Assembly (NCBI GenBank): GCA_963805705.1
Contig: CAWDVH010000001.1
Span: 1,426,001 to 1,490,000 of the forward strand
From: CAWDVH01 sp963805705
GTDB taxonomy: Bacteria > Actinomycetota > Actinomycetes > Streptosporangiales > Streptosporangiaceae
DNA: 64,000 nucleotides
Reading direction: 5' to 3'
Under the pieces are notes generated by a model. The model was not told where the DNA came from, searched no databases, and saw nothing but the letters and a program-made list of their open reading frames with translations. The position numbers and the translations under genes were made by a program. Below are positions 15,779 through 23,582 of this stretch, one piece after another. Numbering within the stretch: position 1 is the first letter of the stretch; every line of letters starts with the position of its first letter.

Positions 15779-16806
15779 CGGGTCTCTTTCTTTACGTAAG
15801 CGGCGGGATCCTGCTCGAATGTCCGGCGGCAGCCGGCACAGCAGAAGTAGTACGTGACGCCCTCGTACTCCAGCGGGTGAGCCGACCGGCCCGCCGTGAC
15901 GGTCATCCCGCAGACCGGGTCCACGGCTTCGACCAGCTCCGGGCCTGCCGCCTGGGAGCTGGCCGCCGGGGAGCTGGCCGCCGGGGAGCTGGCCGTCCCG
16001 GCCGTTGCCGTCCCGCCAGCAGCGGACGCCGAGCCTGGCGTGGCCGCCGTCAGGGCGCCGGAGGCACGCAGCTGGACCAGCTCGGCCAGGATCGCGACCG
16101 CGATCTCCCGGTGGGACGTCGGGCCGAGGTCCAGCCCGGCCGGGACCCTGACCCGGTCGAGCTGATCGGCGGGAACGCCTCGCTCGGCCAGGTAGCCGAG
16201 CACCGAGGTGCCCCGGCGATGCGACCCGACCAGGCCCAAGTAGGCGGGCCGGGCGCCCACCGCCGTCTCGACCGCTTCCTCGTCGCCGTGGCCCTGGGTG
16301 GCCACCACGACCATGGAGCGCTCGTTCGCGTCGGCCGCCGAGAAGTCCTGGCCGTCGACCAGGACCGCGCGCCAGCCGAGCGCCAGCGCGAGATCGGCGA
16401 GCGTATGCGCCATCGGGGAGCGGCCGACGATGACCAGGTGCGGCGTGGGCAGGATCGGCTCGATATAGACCTCCAGGGCGCCCTCGCTCTGGCAGGAGAT
16501 CGGCACGACGGTCATTCCCTCCGGCACCGCCGCGCCGAACTGGTCCCGAGTACCGAGCAGCAGCAGCCGAGGGACGCCGTCGGTGATCACCTGCCGGGCC
16601 TCGCGCAGCACGACCGGCTCCGCGCACGCCCCGCCGATCCAGCCGTCGAGCTCGCCCGACGCCGTGATGATCGCGCGGGAGCCCTGCTGGCCTGATGACG
16701 GGCCCTGCCGCCAGACCACGGTGGCCAGCGCGAACGCCTCTCCGCGTCGCGCCAGCTCGCTCGCCTGCTCCAGGACACGCCAGCTGTCCATGGCGGCCCC
16801 GGTCAT
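15772..16806 (-). CDS. XdhC/CoxF family maturation protein with a C-terminal YHS domain
   Basis: 344 residues. Residues about 8-75 form the XdhC N-terminal domain (ASELARRGEAFALATVVWRQ, GPSSGQQGSRAIIT, GWIGGACAEPVVLREA). About 120-240 are the XdhC Rossmann domain (PTPHLVIVGRSPMAHTLADL, LGLVGSHRRGTSVLGYLA, GLDLGPTSHREIAVAILAEL). An Ala/Ser-rich linker (about 250-295) leads to a YHS domain (about 300-342: DPVCGMTVTAG, YYFCCAGCRRTFEQDP) with four cysteines. XdhC-type proteins insert or sulfurate molybdenum cofactor; the CoxF branch is linked to copper loading of CO dehydrogenase. A fused metal-binding YHS module fits that. It overlaps coxL by four bases (ATGA). Confidence 0.9.
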   Translation of the reverse strand: MTGAAMDSWRVLEQASELARRGEAFALATVVWRQGPSSGQQGSRAIITASGELDGWIGGACAEPVVLREARQVITDGVPRLLLLGTRDQFGAAVPEGMTVVPISCQSEGALEVYIEPILPTPHLVIVGRSPMAHTLADLALALGWRAVLVDGQDFSAADANERSMVVVATQGHGDEEAVETAVGARPAYLGLVGSHRRGTSVLGYLAERGVPADQLDRVRVPAGLDLGPTSHREIAVAILAELVQLRASGALTAATPGSASAAGGTATAGTASSPAASSPAASSQAAGPELVEAVDPVCGMTVTAGRSAHPLEYEGVTYYFCCAGCRRTFEQDPAAYVKKETRC

Positions 16807-19193
16807 TCGTCCGACCGCACGGGCGGCGCGCCGGAGACATCACGGCGGTAGGTGAGGGCCTCCCAGACCCGGTCCGGCAGCAGCGGCATGTCGATGTTGC
16901 GCACCCCCGTGTCCCCGATGGCGTCCATCACCGCGTTGACGAAGGCCGCCGGGCCGCCGACCGCCGCGCACTCGCCGATGCCCTTGGCGCCGATCGGATG
17001 GTGCGGGCACGGGGTGACGACCTCGCTGTGCAGCTCGAAGCCGGGGGTTTCCCAGGCGCTCGGCAGCAGGTAGTCCATGTAGTTGGAGCCGACGCAGTTG
17101 CCCTCGGCGTCGAAGGTGATGAACTGCATGCTGGACATGGCGTAGGCCTCGGTCAGGCCGCCCATGATCTGACCCTCGACGATCATGGGGTTGATCCGGA
17201 CGCCGCAGTCATCGACCGCCACCATGTTCAGCACGTCCCAGACCCCGGTCTGCGGGTCCACCTCGACCGTGACGATGTAGACGGCGAACGGCCAGGTGAG
17301 GTTGGGCGGGTCGTAGTAGGCGGTGTTCTCCAGGCCCGGCTCCATGCCGTCGGGCATGTTGCTGTACGCGGCCATCGCGCATTCCTGGATGGTCACGCCG
17401 CGATCGGGCGCGCTGCGGATGTAGAAGCGGCCCAGCTCCCACTCGACGTCCTCCTCGGACACCTCCAGCAGGTGCGCGGCCAGCTTGCGGGCCTTGGCCC
17501 TGATCTTGCGGGACACCATCGCGATGGCCGCCCCGGCTACCGGCGTGCTCCGCGATGCGTACGTGCCCATCCCGAACGGGGCGGTGTCGGTGTCGCCTTC
17601 CTCGACGACCACGTCCTCCGCGGGGATGCCGAGCTCGTGGCTGACGATCTGGCCCCAGGTCGTCTCGTGCCCCTGGCCCTGGCTCTTGGCCCCGGTCCGC
17701 AGGATCGCCTTCCCGGTCATGTGGATCTTGAGGTCGGCCGAGTCGAACATCTTGATGCCGAGAATGTCGTACTCGCGGCTATTGCCGGCTCCGAGCGGCT
17801 CGGTCATCGTGGAGATGCCGATGCCGAGCAGCCGGCCGTTGGCCTTGGCTTCCTGCTTGCGCCGCAGGAAGTCCTCGTACCCCACCGCCTTCAGCCCGAC
17901 CCGGAGGCACTCGCCGTACTGGCCGGAGTCGGTCAGGAAGCCAAACGGGGTGCGGTACGGGAACTGATCGTCTTGAACGAAATTCATCCGCCGGAACTCG
18001 GCCTGGTCCATGCCCAGGTCAGTGGCCGCGGCCTGGACCATGCGCTCCTGGAAGAACATGGCCTCGGTGACGCGGAACGAGCACCGGTACGCCACCCCGC
18101 CTGGTGCCTTGTTGCTGTAGGTGCCGCGGGCGGTCAGGTGCGCGACCGGGATGTTATAGGCAGCGAAGGCCGAGTGGATCAGGCCGATCTTGAACTTGCT
18201 GGGCTGGGCATCGGAGAAGAACGCGCCGTGATCGGCGTCGGTGTGCATCCGGACGGCGAGAATCTTGCCGTCCTGGCGCAGCGCCATCTCGCCGTCGAGG
18301 TACACGTCCCGCGCGAATCCCGTGGAGATCAGGTTGCCGGACTTGTCCTCGATCCACTTCACCGGCCGCTCCAGTAGGATCGAGGCGAGGATGGAGCAGA
18401 CGTAGCCGGGATAGACAGGGACCTTGTTGCCGAATCCGCCGCCGATGTCCGGCGAGATGATCCGGATCATGTGCTCAGGCAGCTCGGCGACCAGGGCGAC
18501 CGCGGCGCGGATGATGTGCGGCGCCTGGCTCGTCATGTAGACCGTGAGCTTCGAGGTGGCCCGGTCGAAGTCCGCGATCGACCCGCAGCACTCGATCGGG
18601 GACGGGTGCGAGCGCGGATAGTGCAGCTTGAGCTTGGAGATCACGTCGGCCTGCGCGAACGCGCGATCGGTGCCCTCGGCGTCGCCGACTTCCCAGTTGT
18701 AGATGACGTTGTCCTGCTGCGTTTCCTTGTCGTCCCTGATCACCGGCGCGCCGTCGGCTACCGCCTGCATCGGGCTGACGATCACCGGCAGCGGCTCGTA
18801 CTCGACGTCGATCAGCTCGCAGGCGTCCTTGGCGATGTACGGGTCGTCGGCGATGACGCAGGCCACTTCCTGGCCCTGGAAGCGCACTTTGTCGGTGGCC
18901 AGCACCGCCTGGGTGTCATACGACAGCGTCGGCATCCAGGCCAGGTTGCGGGTCGCCATCATCTCGCCGGTGAGCACGAGGTGGACGCCGGGTACCTCCC
19001 ACGCCTTGCTGGTGTCGATCGACTTGATCCGGGCATGGGCCAGCGGGCTGCGCAGGATCTCCATGTGCAGCATGCCGGGCAGGGTGATGTCGTCGGTGTA
19101 GTTGCCCCTGCCCCGGATGAAGCGGTTGTCCTCGACGCGCTTGCGGCTCGCGCCCAGCCCGCCGATCTTGATCTCGTCCAGTGCCTGCGACAC
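16803..19193 (-). CDS. coxL: Aerobic carbon monoxide dehydrogenase large subunit, form I (left locus)
   Basis: A 796-residue molybdenum hydroxylase large subunit that oxidises CO to CO2 at a Mo-S-Cu site, as part of a (MSL)2 enzyme. Landmarks: RKRVEDNRFIRGRGNYTDDI at the start, PDIGGGFGNKVPVYPGYV, the active-site loop GGVAYRCSFRVTEA (about residues 381-394) whose Cys carries copper, QGQGHETTWGQIVSHELG, and GAKGIGECAAVGGPAAFVNA near the end. AYRCSFR is the form I signature, which separates true CO dehydrogenase from form II and xanthine dehydrogenases. Length matches known CoxL (about 800). It follows coxS by 19 bases and overlaps xdhC. Confidence 0.95.
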   Translation of the reverse strand: MSQALDEIKIGGLGASRKRVEDNRFIRGRGNYTDDITLPGMLHMEILRSPLAHARIKSIDTSKAWEVPGVHLVLTGEMMATRNLAWMPTLSYDTQAVLATDKVRFQGQEVACVIADDPYIAKDACELIDVEYEPLPVIVSPMQAVADGAPVIRDDKETQQDNVIYNWEVGDAEGTDRAFAQADVISKLKLHYPRSHPSPIECCGSIADFDRATSKLTVYMTSQAPHIIRAAVALVAELPEHMIRIISPDIGGGFGNKVPVYPGYVCSILASILLERPVKWIEDKSGNLISTGFARDVYLDGEMALRQDGKILAVRMHTDADHGAFFSDAQPSKFKIGLIHSAFAAYNIPVAHLTARGTYSNKAPGGVAYRCSFRVTEAMFFQERMVQAAATDLGMDQAEFRRMNFVQDDQFPYRTPFGFLTDSGQYGECLRVGLKAVGYEDFLRRKQEAKANGRLLGIGISTMTEPLGAGNSREYDILGIKMFDSADLKIHMTGKAILRTGAKSQGQGHETTWGQIVSHELGIPAEDVVVEEGDTDTAPFGMGTYASRSTPVAGAAIAMVSRKIRAKARKLAAHLLEVSEEDVEWELGRFYIRSAPDRGVTIQECAMAAYSNMPDGMEPGLENTAYYDPPNLTWPFAVYIVTVEVDPQTGVWDVLNMVAVDDCGVRINPMIVEGQIMGGLTEAYAMSSMQFITFDAEGNCVGSNYMDYLLPSAWETPGFELHSEVVTPCPHHPIGAKGIGECAAVGGPAAFVNAVMDAIGDTGVRNIDMPLLPDRVWEALTYRRDVSGAPPVRSDE

Positions 19194-19212
19194 GCCCTGC
19201 TCCCGTCCTACG

Positions 19213-19743
19213 TTATTCTGCGGAACTTGCCTTGAGCTTGTCGGCCGCCCACAGCACCGATTTCACGATGTTCTGGTAGCCGGTGCAGCGGCACAGATTG
19301 CCCGACAGCGCCCAGCGCACGTCCTCCTCGCTGGGGTCGGGATTGGCGTCGAGCAGGGCCTTGGCGGCCATCATCATTCCGGGGGTGCAGAAACCGCACT
19401 GCAGCCCGTGCTCTTCCTTGAAGCCCTCCTGCAGCGGGTGCAGCTCGCTGGCGGTGGCCAGGCCCTCGACGGTGCTGATCTCGTGCCCGTCGGCCTGCAC
19501 GGCCAGCATGGTGCAAGACTTCACCGGCCTGCCGTCGACCAGCACCGTGCACGCGCCGCAGTTCGTGGTGTCGCAGCCCATGTGGGTGCCGGTCAGCCCG
19601 AGCCCGCGGCGGATCAGGTGGGACAGCAGCAGGCGCGGCTCGACCTCGGCTATCTTCTTGGCGCCGTTGATCGTGAACTTGATCCGGCGGACCGGGACCT
19701 CACCAGCGGCCTCGTCGTCGAGGTCGTCATAAACGATCGTCAT
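19213..19743 (-). CDS. coxS: Carbon monoxide dehydrogenase small (2Fe-2S) subunit (left locus)
   Basis: 176 residues. The plant-type cluster is formed by the Cys residues in GCDTTNCGACTVLVDGRPVK and KSC, and the second, helical 2Fe-2S domain by CGFCTPGMM and CRCTGYQNIV. This two-cluster layout is universal in the small subunits of molybdenum hydroxylases; it passes electrons from CoxL to the FAD of CoxM. The N-terminus carries about 18 extra acidic residues before VRRIKFTINGA. The gene fits between coxM (gap of two bases) and coxL in the standard M-S-L order. Confidence 0.95.
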   Translation of the reverse strand: MTIVYDDLDDEAAGEVPVRRIKFTINGAKKIAEVEPRLLLSHLIRRGLGLTGTHMGCDTTNCGACTVLVDGRPVKSCTMLAVQADGHEISTVEGLATASELHPLQEGFKEEHGLQCGFCTPGMMMAAKALLDANPDPSEEDVRWALSGNLCRCTGYQNIVKSVLWAADKLKASSAE

Positions 19744-19745
19744 GG

Positions 19746-20621
19746 TCAGGCTGCCCTTTCCGCGGTGTCTTCGGCCCGGCTCAGCAGGCGCAGCACGAAC
19801 GTGTGCACCATATGCCGCTTGTATTCCGCGCTGCCGCGATGATCTGTCCGCGGCCTCGCCACCTCGGCGGCCAGGTCGGCCGCCCGGCCGATGCTGTCGG
19901 CCGTCAGCGGCCGTCCGACCAGCGCCTCAGCCGCCGCAGTGGCCCCGATAGTGGACCCGCCGACCCCGGTGAGGGCAATCCCGGCCCTGGTCACGTTGTC
20001 GCCGAGGGTCTCCAGGGCCACCGCCACCCCGACGGTGGCGAAGTCGCCGACACGGCGCTCGAGCTTCAGGTAGCCGCCTGAGCGGACCCCCTTCGCCGCC
20101 GGTATGACGGCCTCGACGGCGATCTCGTCCGGCTCCAGCACGTTCTGGAAGGGCCCGGTGACGAATTCGGCCAGCGGGATGGACCGCCTGCCGCCCGGCC
20201 CGTGCGCCACGACCGAGCCGCCCAGGGCGAGCACGACGGACGCCCAGTCGCCCTGCGGATCGGCGTGACACAGGGAGCCGACTAGCGTGCCCCGGTTCCG
20301 CACGATGGGGTCGGCGATCAGCGGCGCGGCCGCGGCCATGGTCGGCTGCGTGCCTTTCAGCAGCGCCGAGCGCTCCAGGTCGACGTGGCGGCACAGGGCG
20401 CCGATGTGCAGCGAGCCGTCGGGCCCGTCCCGGTGGTAGTCGAGGCCGGGGAGGTTATTGATGTCGACCAGCAGCTCCGGCGACGCGAAGCGCAACTTCA
20501 TCAGCGGGACCAGGCTCTGGCCGCCGGCCAGCACCTTGGCGTAGTCCCCGCCGTCGCGCAGCATGGCGATGGCCTCATCGAGCGAGCGCGGTGCCTCGTA
20601 GCGGAACCGAGACGGATACAT
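19746..20621 (-). CDS. coxM: Carbon monoxide dehydrogenase medium (FAD) subunit (left locus)
   Basis: A 291-residue FAD-binding subunit. FAD motifs visible are AGGQSLVPLMKLR (about residues 32-44), the typical loop before the pyrophosphate, and DPIVRNRGTLVGSLCHADP (about 102-120). The CO dehydrogenase flavoprotein C-terminal domain follows, ending DHRGSAEYKRHMVHTFVLR. It collects electrons from CoxS and reduces quinones or acceptors. First structural gene of the left, minus-strand cox operon. Confidence 0.95.
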   Translation of the reverse strand: MYPSRFRYEAPRSLDEAIAMLRDGGDYAKVLAGGQSLVPLMKLRFASPELLVDINNLPGLDYHRDGPDGSLHIGALCRHVDLERSALLKGTQPTMAAAAPLIADPIVRNRGTLVGSLCHADPQGDWASVVLALGGSVVAHGPGGRRSIPLAEFVTGPFQNVLEPDEIAVEAVIPAAKGVRSGGYLKLERRVGDFATVGVAVALETLGDNVTRAGIALTGVGGSTIGATAAAEALVGRPLTADSIGRAADLAAEVARPRTDHRGSAEYKRHMVHTFVLRLLSRAEDTAERAA

Positions 20622-20679
20622 TCGACCTCCAGTGTCCTGTCCGGACGTTGAGCCGCTCGTCAGTGCTGCCCGGCCTGGG

Positions 20680-20952
20680 TCAGGCTCGGGGCTGGTCAGG
20701 CTCGGGCGGGCGCCGGCCTGGCACCGACTCCGGATCGGCCACGGCCACGGGCAGGGAGTCCTCTTCCGGGTCCGGGCGCGGCTCCTGGTGCGGCGGCCAC
20801 GGCCCCGCCACCGGCTGACTGGCGATCTTGAGGTAGTCCATCAGCTGAGGCCAGGCCCAGACGGTCGGGCTCTTCCCGGTCTTGGGCGAGTGCTCGACTA
20901 GCTCGTACAGGCGGGGATTGTCCCGGCTATGCCCGCTGGACTCCATCGGCAT
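20680..20952 (-). CDS. Small hypothetical protein upstream of coxM
   Basis: 90 residues. The first half, MPMESSGHSRDNPRLYELVE, HSPKTGKSPTVWAWPQLMDY, is compact and looks conserved; the second half is Pro/Asp-rich. AGGAG precedes the ATG by about eight bases. It is on the same strand as the left cox operon, 58 bases before coxM, and could be its first gene or a separate regulator. I do not recognise it. The remaining gap up to 21131 holds no clear gene and probably contains the operon promoter. Confidence 0.55.
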   Translation of the reverse strand: MPMESSGHSRDNPRLYELVEHSPKTGKSPTVWAWPQLMDYLKIASQPVAGPWPPHQEPRPDPEEDSLPVAVADPESVPGRRPPEPDQPRA

Positions 20953-21131
20953 GATCACGCTCCTGCCCATAGACGGGCACACAGGCGTGCGCCGTCACTC
21001 GTGGTGCAAACGCCATGATCCGCCCCGCCGAACCACCCCGCAACAGGCGAATAAGCTCTTGCTTAACCAGCCGCCGCCACGTGTAGTTTGCGCGCTGTTA
21101 TCCGGCTATGCCCCAGGTCGGCGGGCGGGCT

Positions 21132-22079
21132 CTAGTTCCAGATCGTGACGTATACGGGGGGGCGGAACCGCGATGGGCGGACCCCGGCAGCGGGTGAGCG
21201 CATCAGCTGCATGGCCTCAGGCGTGCTCAGGAACCGCCGCAGCGCGCTGGCCGCCGTGCTCCGGTGCTGGCGCTCCAGCAGGGTCGCGTGCCAGCAGGCA
21301 TCGACCGGCGGTCCGGGCAGCTCGACCCGGGCGAGCTCGCCCCGGCGCACCTGCTGACTGACGAGGTGCTCGACCGCCGGTGCCACCCCCGCGCCATCGG
21401 CCGCCGCCGCCCAGGCCGCCGTCTGGTTGGGGAAGACCCCGATCATGTCCTCGGGGATCTGCAGCGCCGCCAGCAGCTGGCCGCAGTCGCTGCCCGGGTC
21501 GGTGCCGGAGGGATCCACGAGCCACCGCCACTGGCGCGGGCTGCCCCGCAGCCGGGACTGGCCGGCGGTGACCACGACGAGGCGGTACCGGAAGATCGGC
21601 TCGCTCACCACGGGGAGCGCCGGATCGCGGGCCACGGCCGGCCCGATGGCCACGTCCGCCAGCCGGTTGGCGACCAGCACCGACATCTCCTTGGTCGCCG
21701 CGACCCCGGCCGACACCTCGACGGAGCCCGCGAAGCGCCGGGTAAACGCCTCCATCAGCGGGCTGATCACGAACTCGGCGATGGTCGATGTGGCCACCAC
21801 CCGCAGCTGCTCGGGAGCGCCCTGCGCGGCGCGGACCGCGGCGTGGGCCTCGGCGCCGAGCACGACTATCTGCGACGCGGAGGCCAGCAGCCTCGATCCG
21901 CCCGCGGTCAGGGTCATGCCCGCCGGTCCCCGGCTGACGAGCTGGTCACCGAGGTGCAGCCGCAGGGCGGACAGGGCCTGCGACACCGCCGACTCGCTGA
22001 CTCCGAGCGCGCTCGCGGCGGCCGTCACCGAGCCGAGGCGAGCAACCAGGACGAATGCGTTGAGCTGCGTAAGGGTCAT
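21132..22079 (-). CDS. LysR family transcriptional regulator between the cox loci
   Basis: 315 residues. The winged helix-turn-helix is at about 1-60 (MTLTQLNAFVLVARLGSVTA, AASALGVSESAVSQALSALR), followed by a two-lobe periplasmic-binding-like effector domain (about 90-290, VVATSTIAEFVISPLMEAFT, DVAIGPAVARDP). GAGAGGG precedes ATG 22079. It is divergent from the right coxM gene with 89 bases between, the usual arrangement for a LysR regulator and its target, and it lies on the same strand as the left cox operon. A role in cox control is inferred. Confidence 0.92.
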   Translation of the reverse strand: MTLTQLNAFVLVARLGSVTAAASALGVSESAVSQALSALRLHLGDQLVSRGPAGMTLTAGGSRLLASASQIVVLGAEAHAAVRAAQGAPEQLRVVATSTIAEFVISPLMEAFTRRFAGSVEVSAGVAATKEMSVLVANRLADVAIGPAVARDPALPVVSEPIFRYRLVVVTAGQSRLRGSPRQWRWLVDPSGTDPGSDCGQLLAALQIPEDMIGVFPNQTAAWAAAADGAGVAPAVEHLVSQQVRRGELARVELPGPPVDACWHATLLERQHRSTAASALRRFLSTPEAMQLMRSPAAGVRPSRFRPPVYVTIWN

Positions 22080-22168
22080 TGCCCTCTCATTATCACGCAG
22101 CACCGGGGCTGACCATCGCCAGCGGAATCGTAAGCTCGTGATGCGTGCCGCGGCTTGAGGGAGGGCGT

Positions 22169-23044
22169 ATGCAGGTACCGGCGTACGTCGAGTACGAGAA
22201 GGCGACCAGCGTCGAGCACGCGCTGGCCCTGCTGGCGAGGTTCGGCCCGGAGGCCCGCATCCTGGCCGGCGGGCACAGCCTGATCCCGATGATGAAGCTC
22301 CGGCTCGCGCAGCCCGAGACCCTCGTCGACATCAACGGCCTCAGTGACCTGTCCTACATCAAGGTGACCGACGGCGAGCTTCGGATCGGCGCGCTGACCA
22401 GGCACGCGCAGCTCCTTGACTCGGCCGTGGCGGCCCAGCATTTCGCGGTCCTGGCCGACGCCGAGAAAGTCATCGCCGACCCCATCGTGCGCAGCTGGGG
22501 CACCATCGGCGGCTCGCTCTGCCAGGCCGACCCGTCCGAGGATCTGTCGGCCGCGTTCGCGGCGCTGAAGGCGAGCATGGTGATCCGTGGCCAGGGCGGC
22601 AGCAGGACGGTGACCGCCAGGGAGTTTCATACCGGGCCCTACGAGACGGTCGTGGCCCCCGGTGAGCTGCTGACCGAGTTCAGGATCGCGATCCGGCCGG
22701 GCGGCGGGAGCGCTTATGAGAAGGTCGGCCGCCGGGTGGGTGACTGGCCGGTCGGAGCGGCTGGAGTGGCCATCTGGCTAGCCGGTGACACCATCGCCGA
22801 GGCCGGGATCGGCCTCACGGCGGTGGGCGCGCGCCATTTCGCCGCGGCCGAGGCCGAGGAATTCCTGCGCGGCGCCCCCGCTACCGAGGCGAGCTTTTCC
22901 CGGGCGGGCCAGATCGCGGCGGAGCACTGCCAGCCCAGCTCGGACCAGCGCGGCCCGGCCCGCTACAAGCGGCATCTCGCCCAGGAGCTCACCATCCGGG
23001 CGCTGCGGCGGGCGCTGCGGCGGGCGCAGCGGCAGGAGGCCTGA
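22169..23044 (+). CDS. coxM: Carbon monoxide dehydrogenase medium (FAD) subunit (right locus)
   Basis: 291 residues, ATG with GAGGGAGGG upstream. FAD-binding motifs AGGHSLIPMMKLRLA (about 32-46) and DPIVRSWGTIGGSLCQADPS (about 102-121), and the C-terminal domain ending SSDQRGPARYKRHLAQELTI, are all present. The second loop (TIGGS) is closer to the textbook family pattern than the left copy's TLVGS. It leads the right cox operon, divergent from the LysR gene. Confidence 0.95.
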   Translation: MQVPAYVEYEKATSVEHALALLARFGPEARILAGGHSLIPMMKLRLAQPETLVDINGLSDLSYIKVTDGELRIGALTRHAQLLDSAVAAQHFAVLADAEKVIADPIVRSWGTIGGSLCQADPSEDLSAAFAALKASMVIRGQGGSRTVTAREFHTGPYETVVAPGELLTEFRIAIRPGGGSAYEKVGRRVGDWPVGAAGVAIWLAGDTIAEAGIGLTAVGARHFAAAEAEEFLRGAPATEASFSRAGQIAAEHCQPSSDQRGPARYKRHLAQELTIRALRRALRRAQRQEA

Positions 23045-23045
23045 C

Positions 23046-23582
23046 ATGGAGATCACGGTGAACGTCAACGGCGCCGAGTACTCGCGCGACGTCGAGGCGC
23101 GGCTGCTGCTGATCCACTTCCTGCGCGATGACCTGGGCCTGACCGGGTCACACTGGGGCTGCGACACCTCGAACTGCGGCGCCTGCGTGGTCTGGCTCGA
23201 CGACACGCCCGTGAAGTCGTGCACGGTGCTGGCCGTCATGACCGACGGGCGCGCGGTGCGGACCGTGGAGGGACTGGAGCACCACGACGGGCTCGACGTG
23301 GTCCAGCGGGGCTTCGCCGAGTGTCACGGGCTGCAATGCGGGTTCTGCACGCCGGGCATGATGCTGACCGCCCGATGGCTCCTCGATCACCACCCCGACC
23401 CGTCCGCGGAGCAGATCCGGGAGGCCATCTCCGGCCAGGTCTGCCGCTGCACCGGTTACGAGAACATCGTGCGGTCTGTCCGCTGGGCCGCCGAGCACGC
23501 TGGCGCGGCCGCCGAGGTCAACGCGGACGGCGAGGCCGGCGAGGAAGGCAGCGGCTGGGCGGCCGCGGAGGTGCCCGCATGA
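23046..23582 (+). CDS. coxS: Carbon monoxide dehydrogenase small (2Fe-2S) subunit (right locus)
   Basis: 178 residues starting one base after the coxM stop. Cluster ligands are in GCDTSNCGACVVWLDD, KSC, CGFCTPGMM and CRCTGYENIV, the complete set of eight cysteines for two 2Fe-2S centres. It carries an acidic, Gly/Ala-rich extension of about 25 residues at the C-terminus that the left copy lacks. It overlaps coxL by four bases (ATGA), so translation is coupled. Confidence 0.95.
   Translation: MEITVNVNGAEYSRDVEARLLLIHFLRDDLGLTGSHWGCDTSNCGACVVWLDDTPVKSCTVLAVMTDGRAVRTVEGLEHHDGLDVVQRGFAECHGLQCGFCTPGMMLTARWLLDHHPDPSAEQIREAISGQVCRCTGYENIVRSVRWAAEHAGAAAEVNADGEAGEEGSGWAAAEVPA

Noticed and set aside
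15368..16843. A 491-residue minus-strand frame overlapping xdhC
   Set aside because: Only its last part (from 15778 down) is real, as the N-terminal section of CoxG; the rest is an out-of-frame reading of xdhC.
16695..18377. A 560-residue plus-strand frame opposite coxL
   Set aside because: It is an antisense shadow of coxL; the minus strand carries the CO dehydrogenase motifs.
16803..19193. Calling the large subunits xanthine dehydrogenase or form II (CoxL-like) enzymes
   Set aside because: Both have AYxCSFR, the form I CO dehydrogenase loop, and the M-S-L order with MoxR/VWA/XdhC/CoxG partners.
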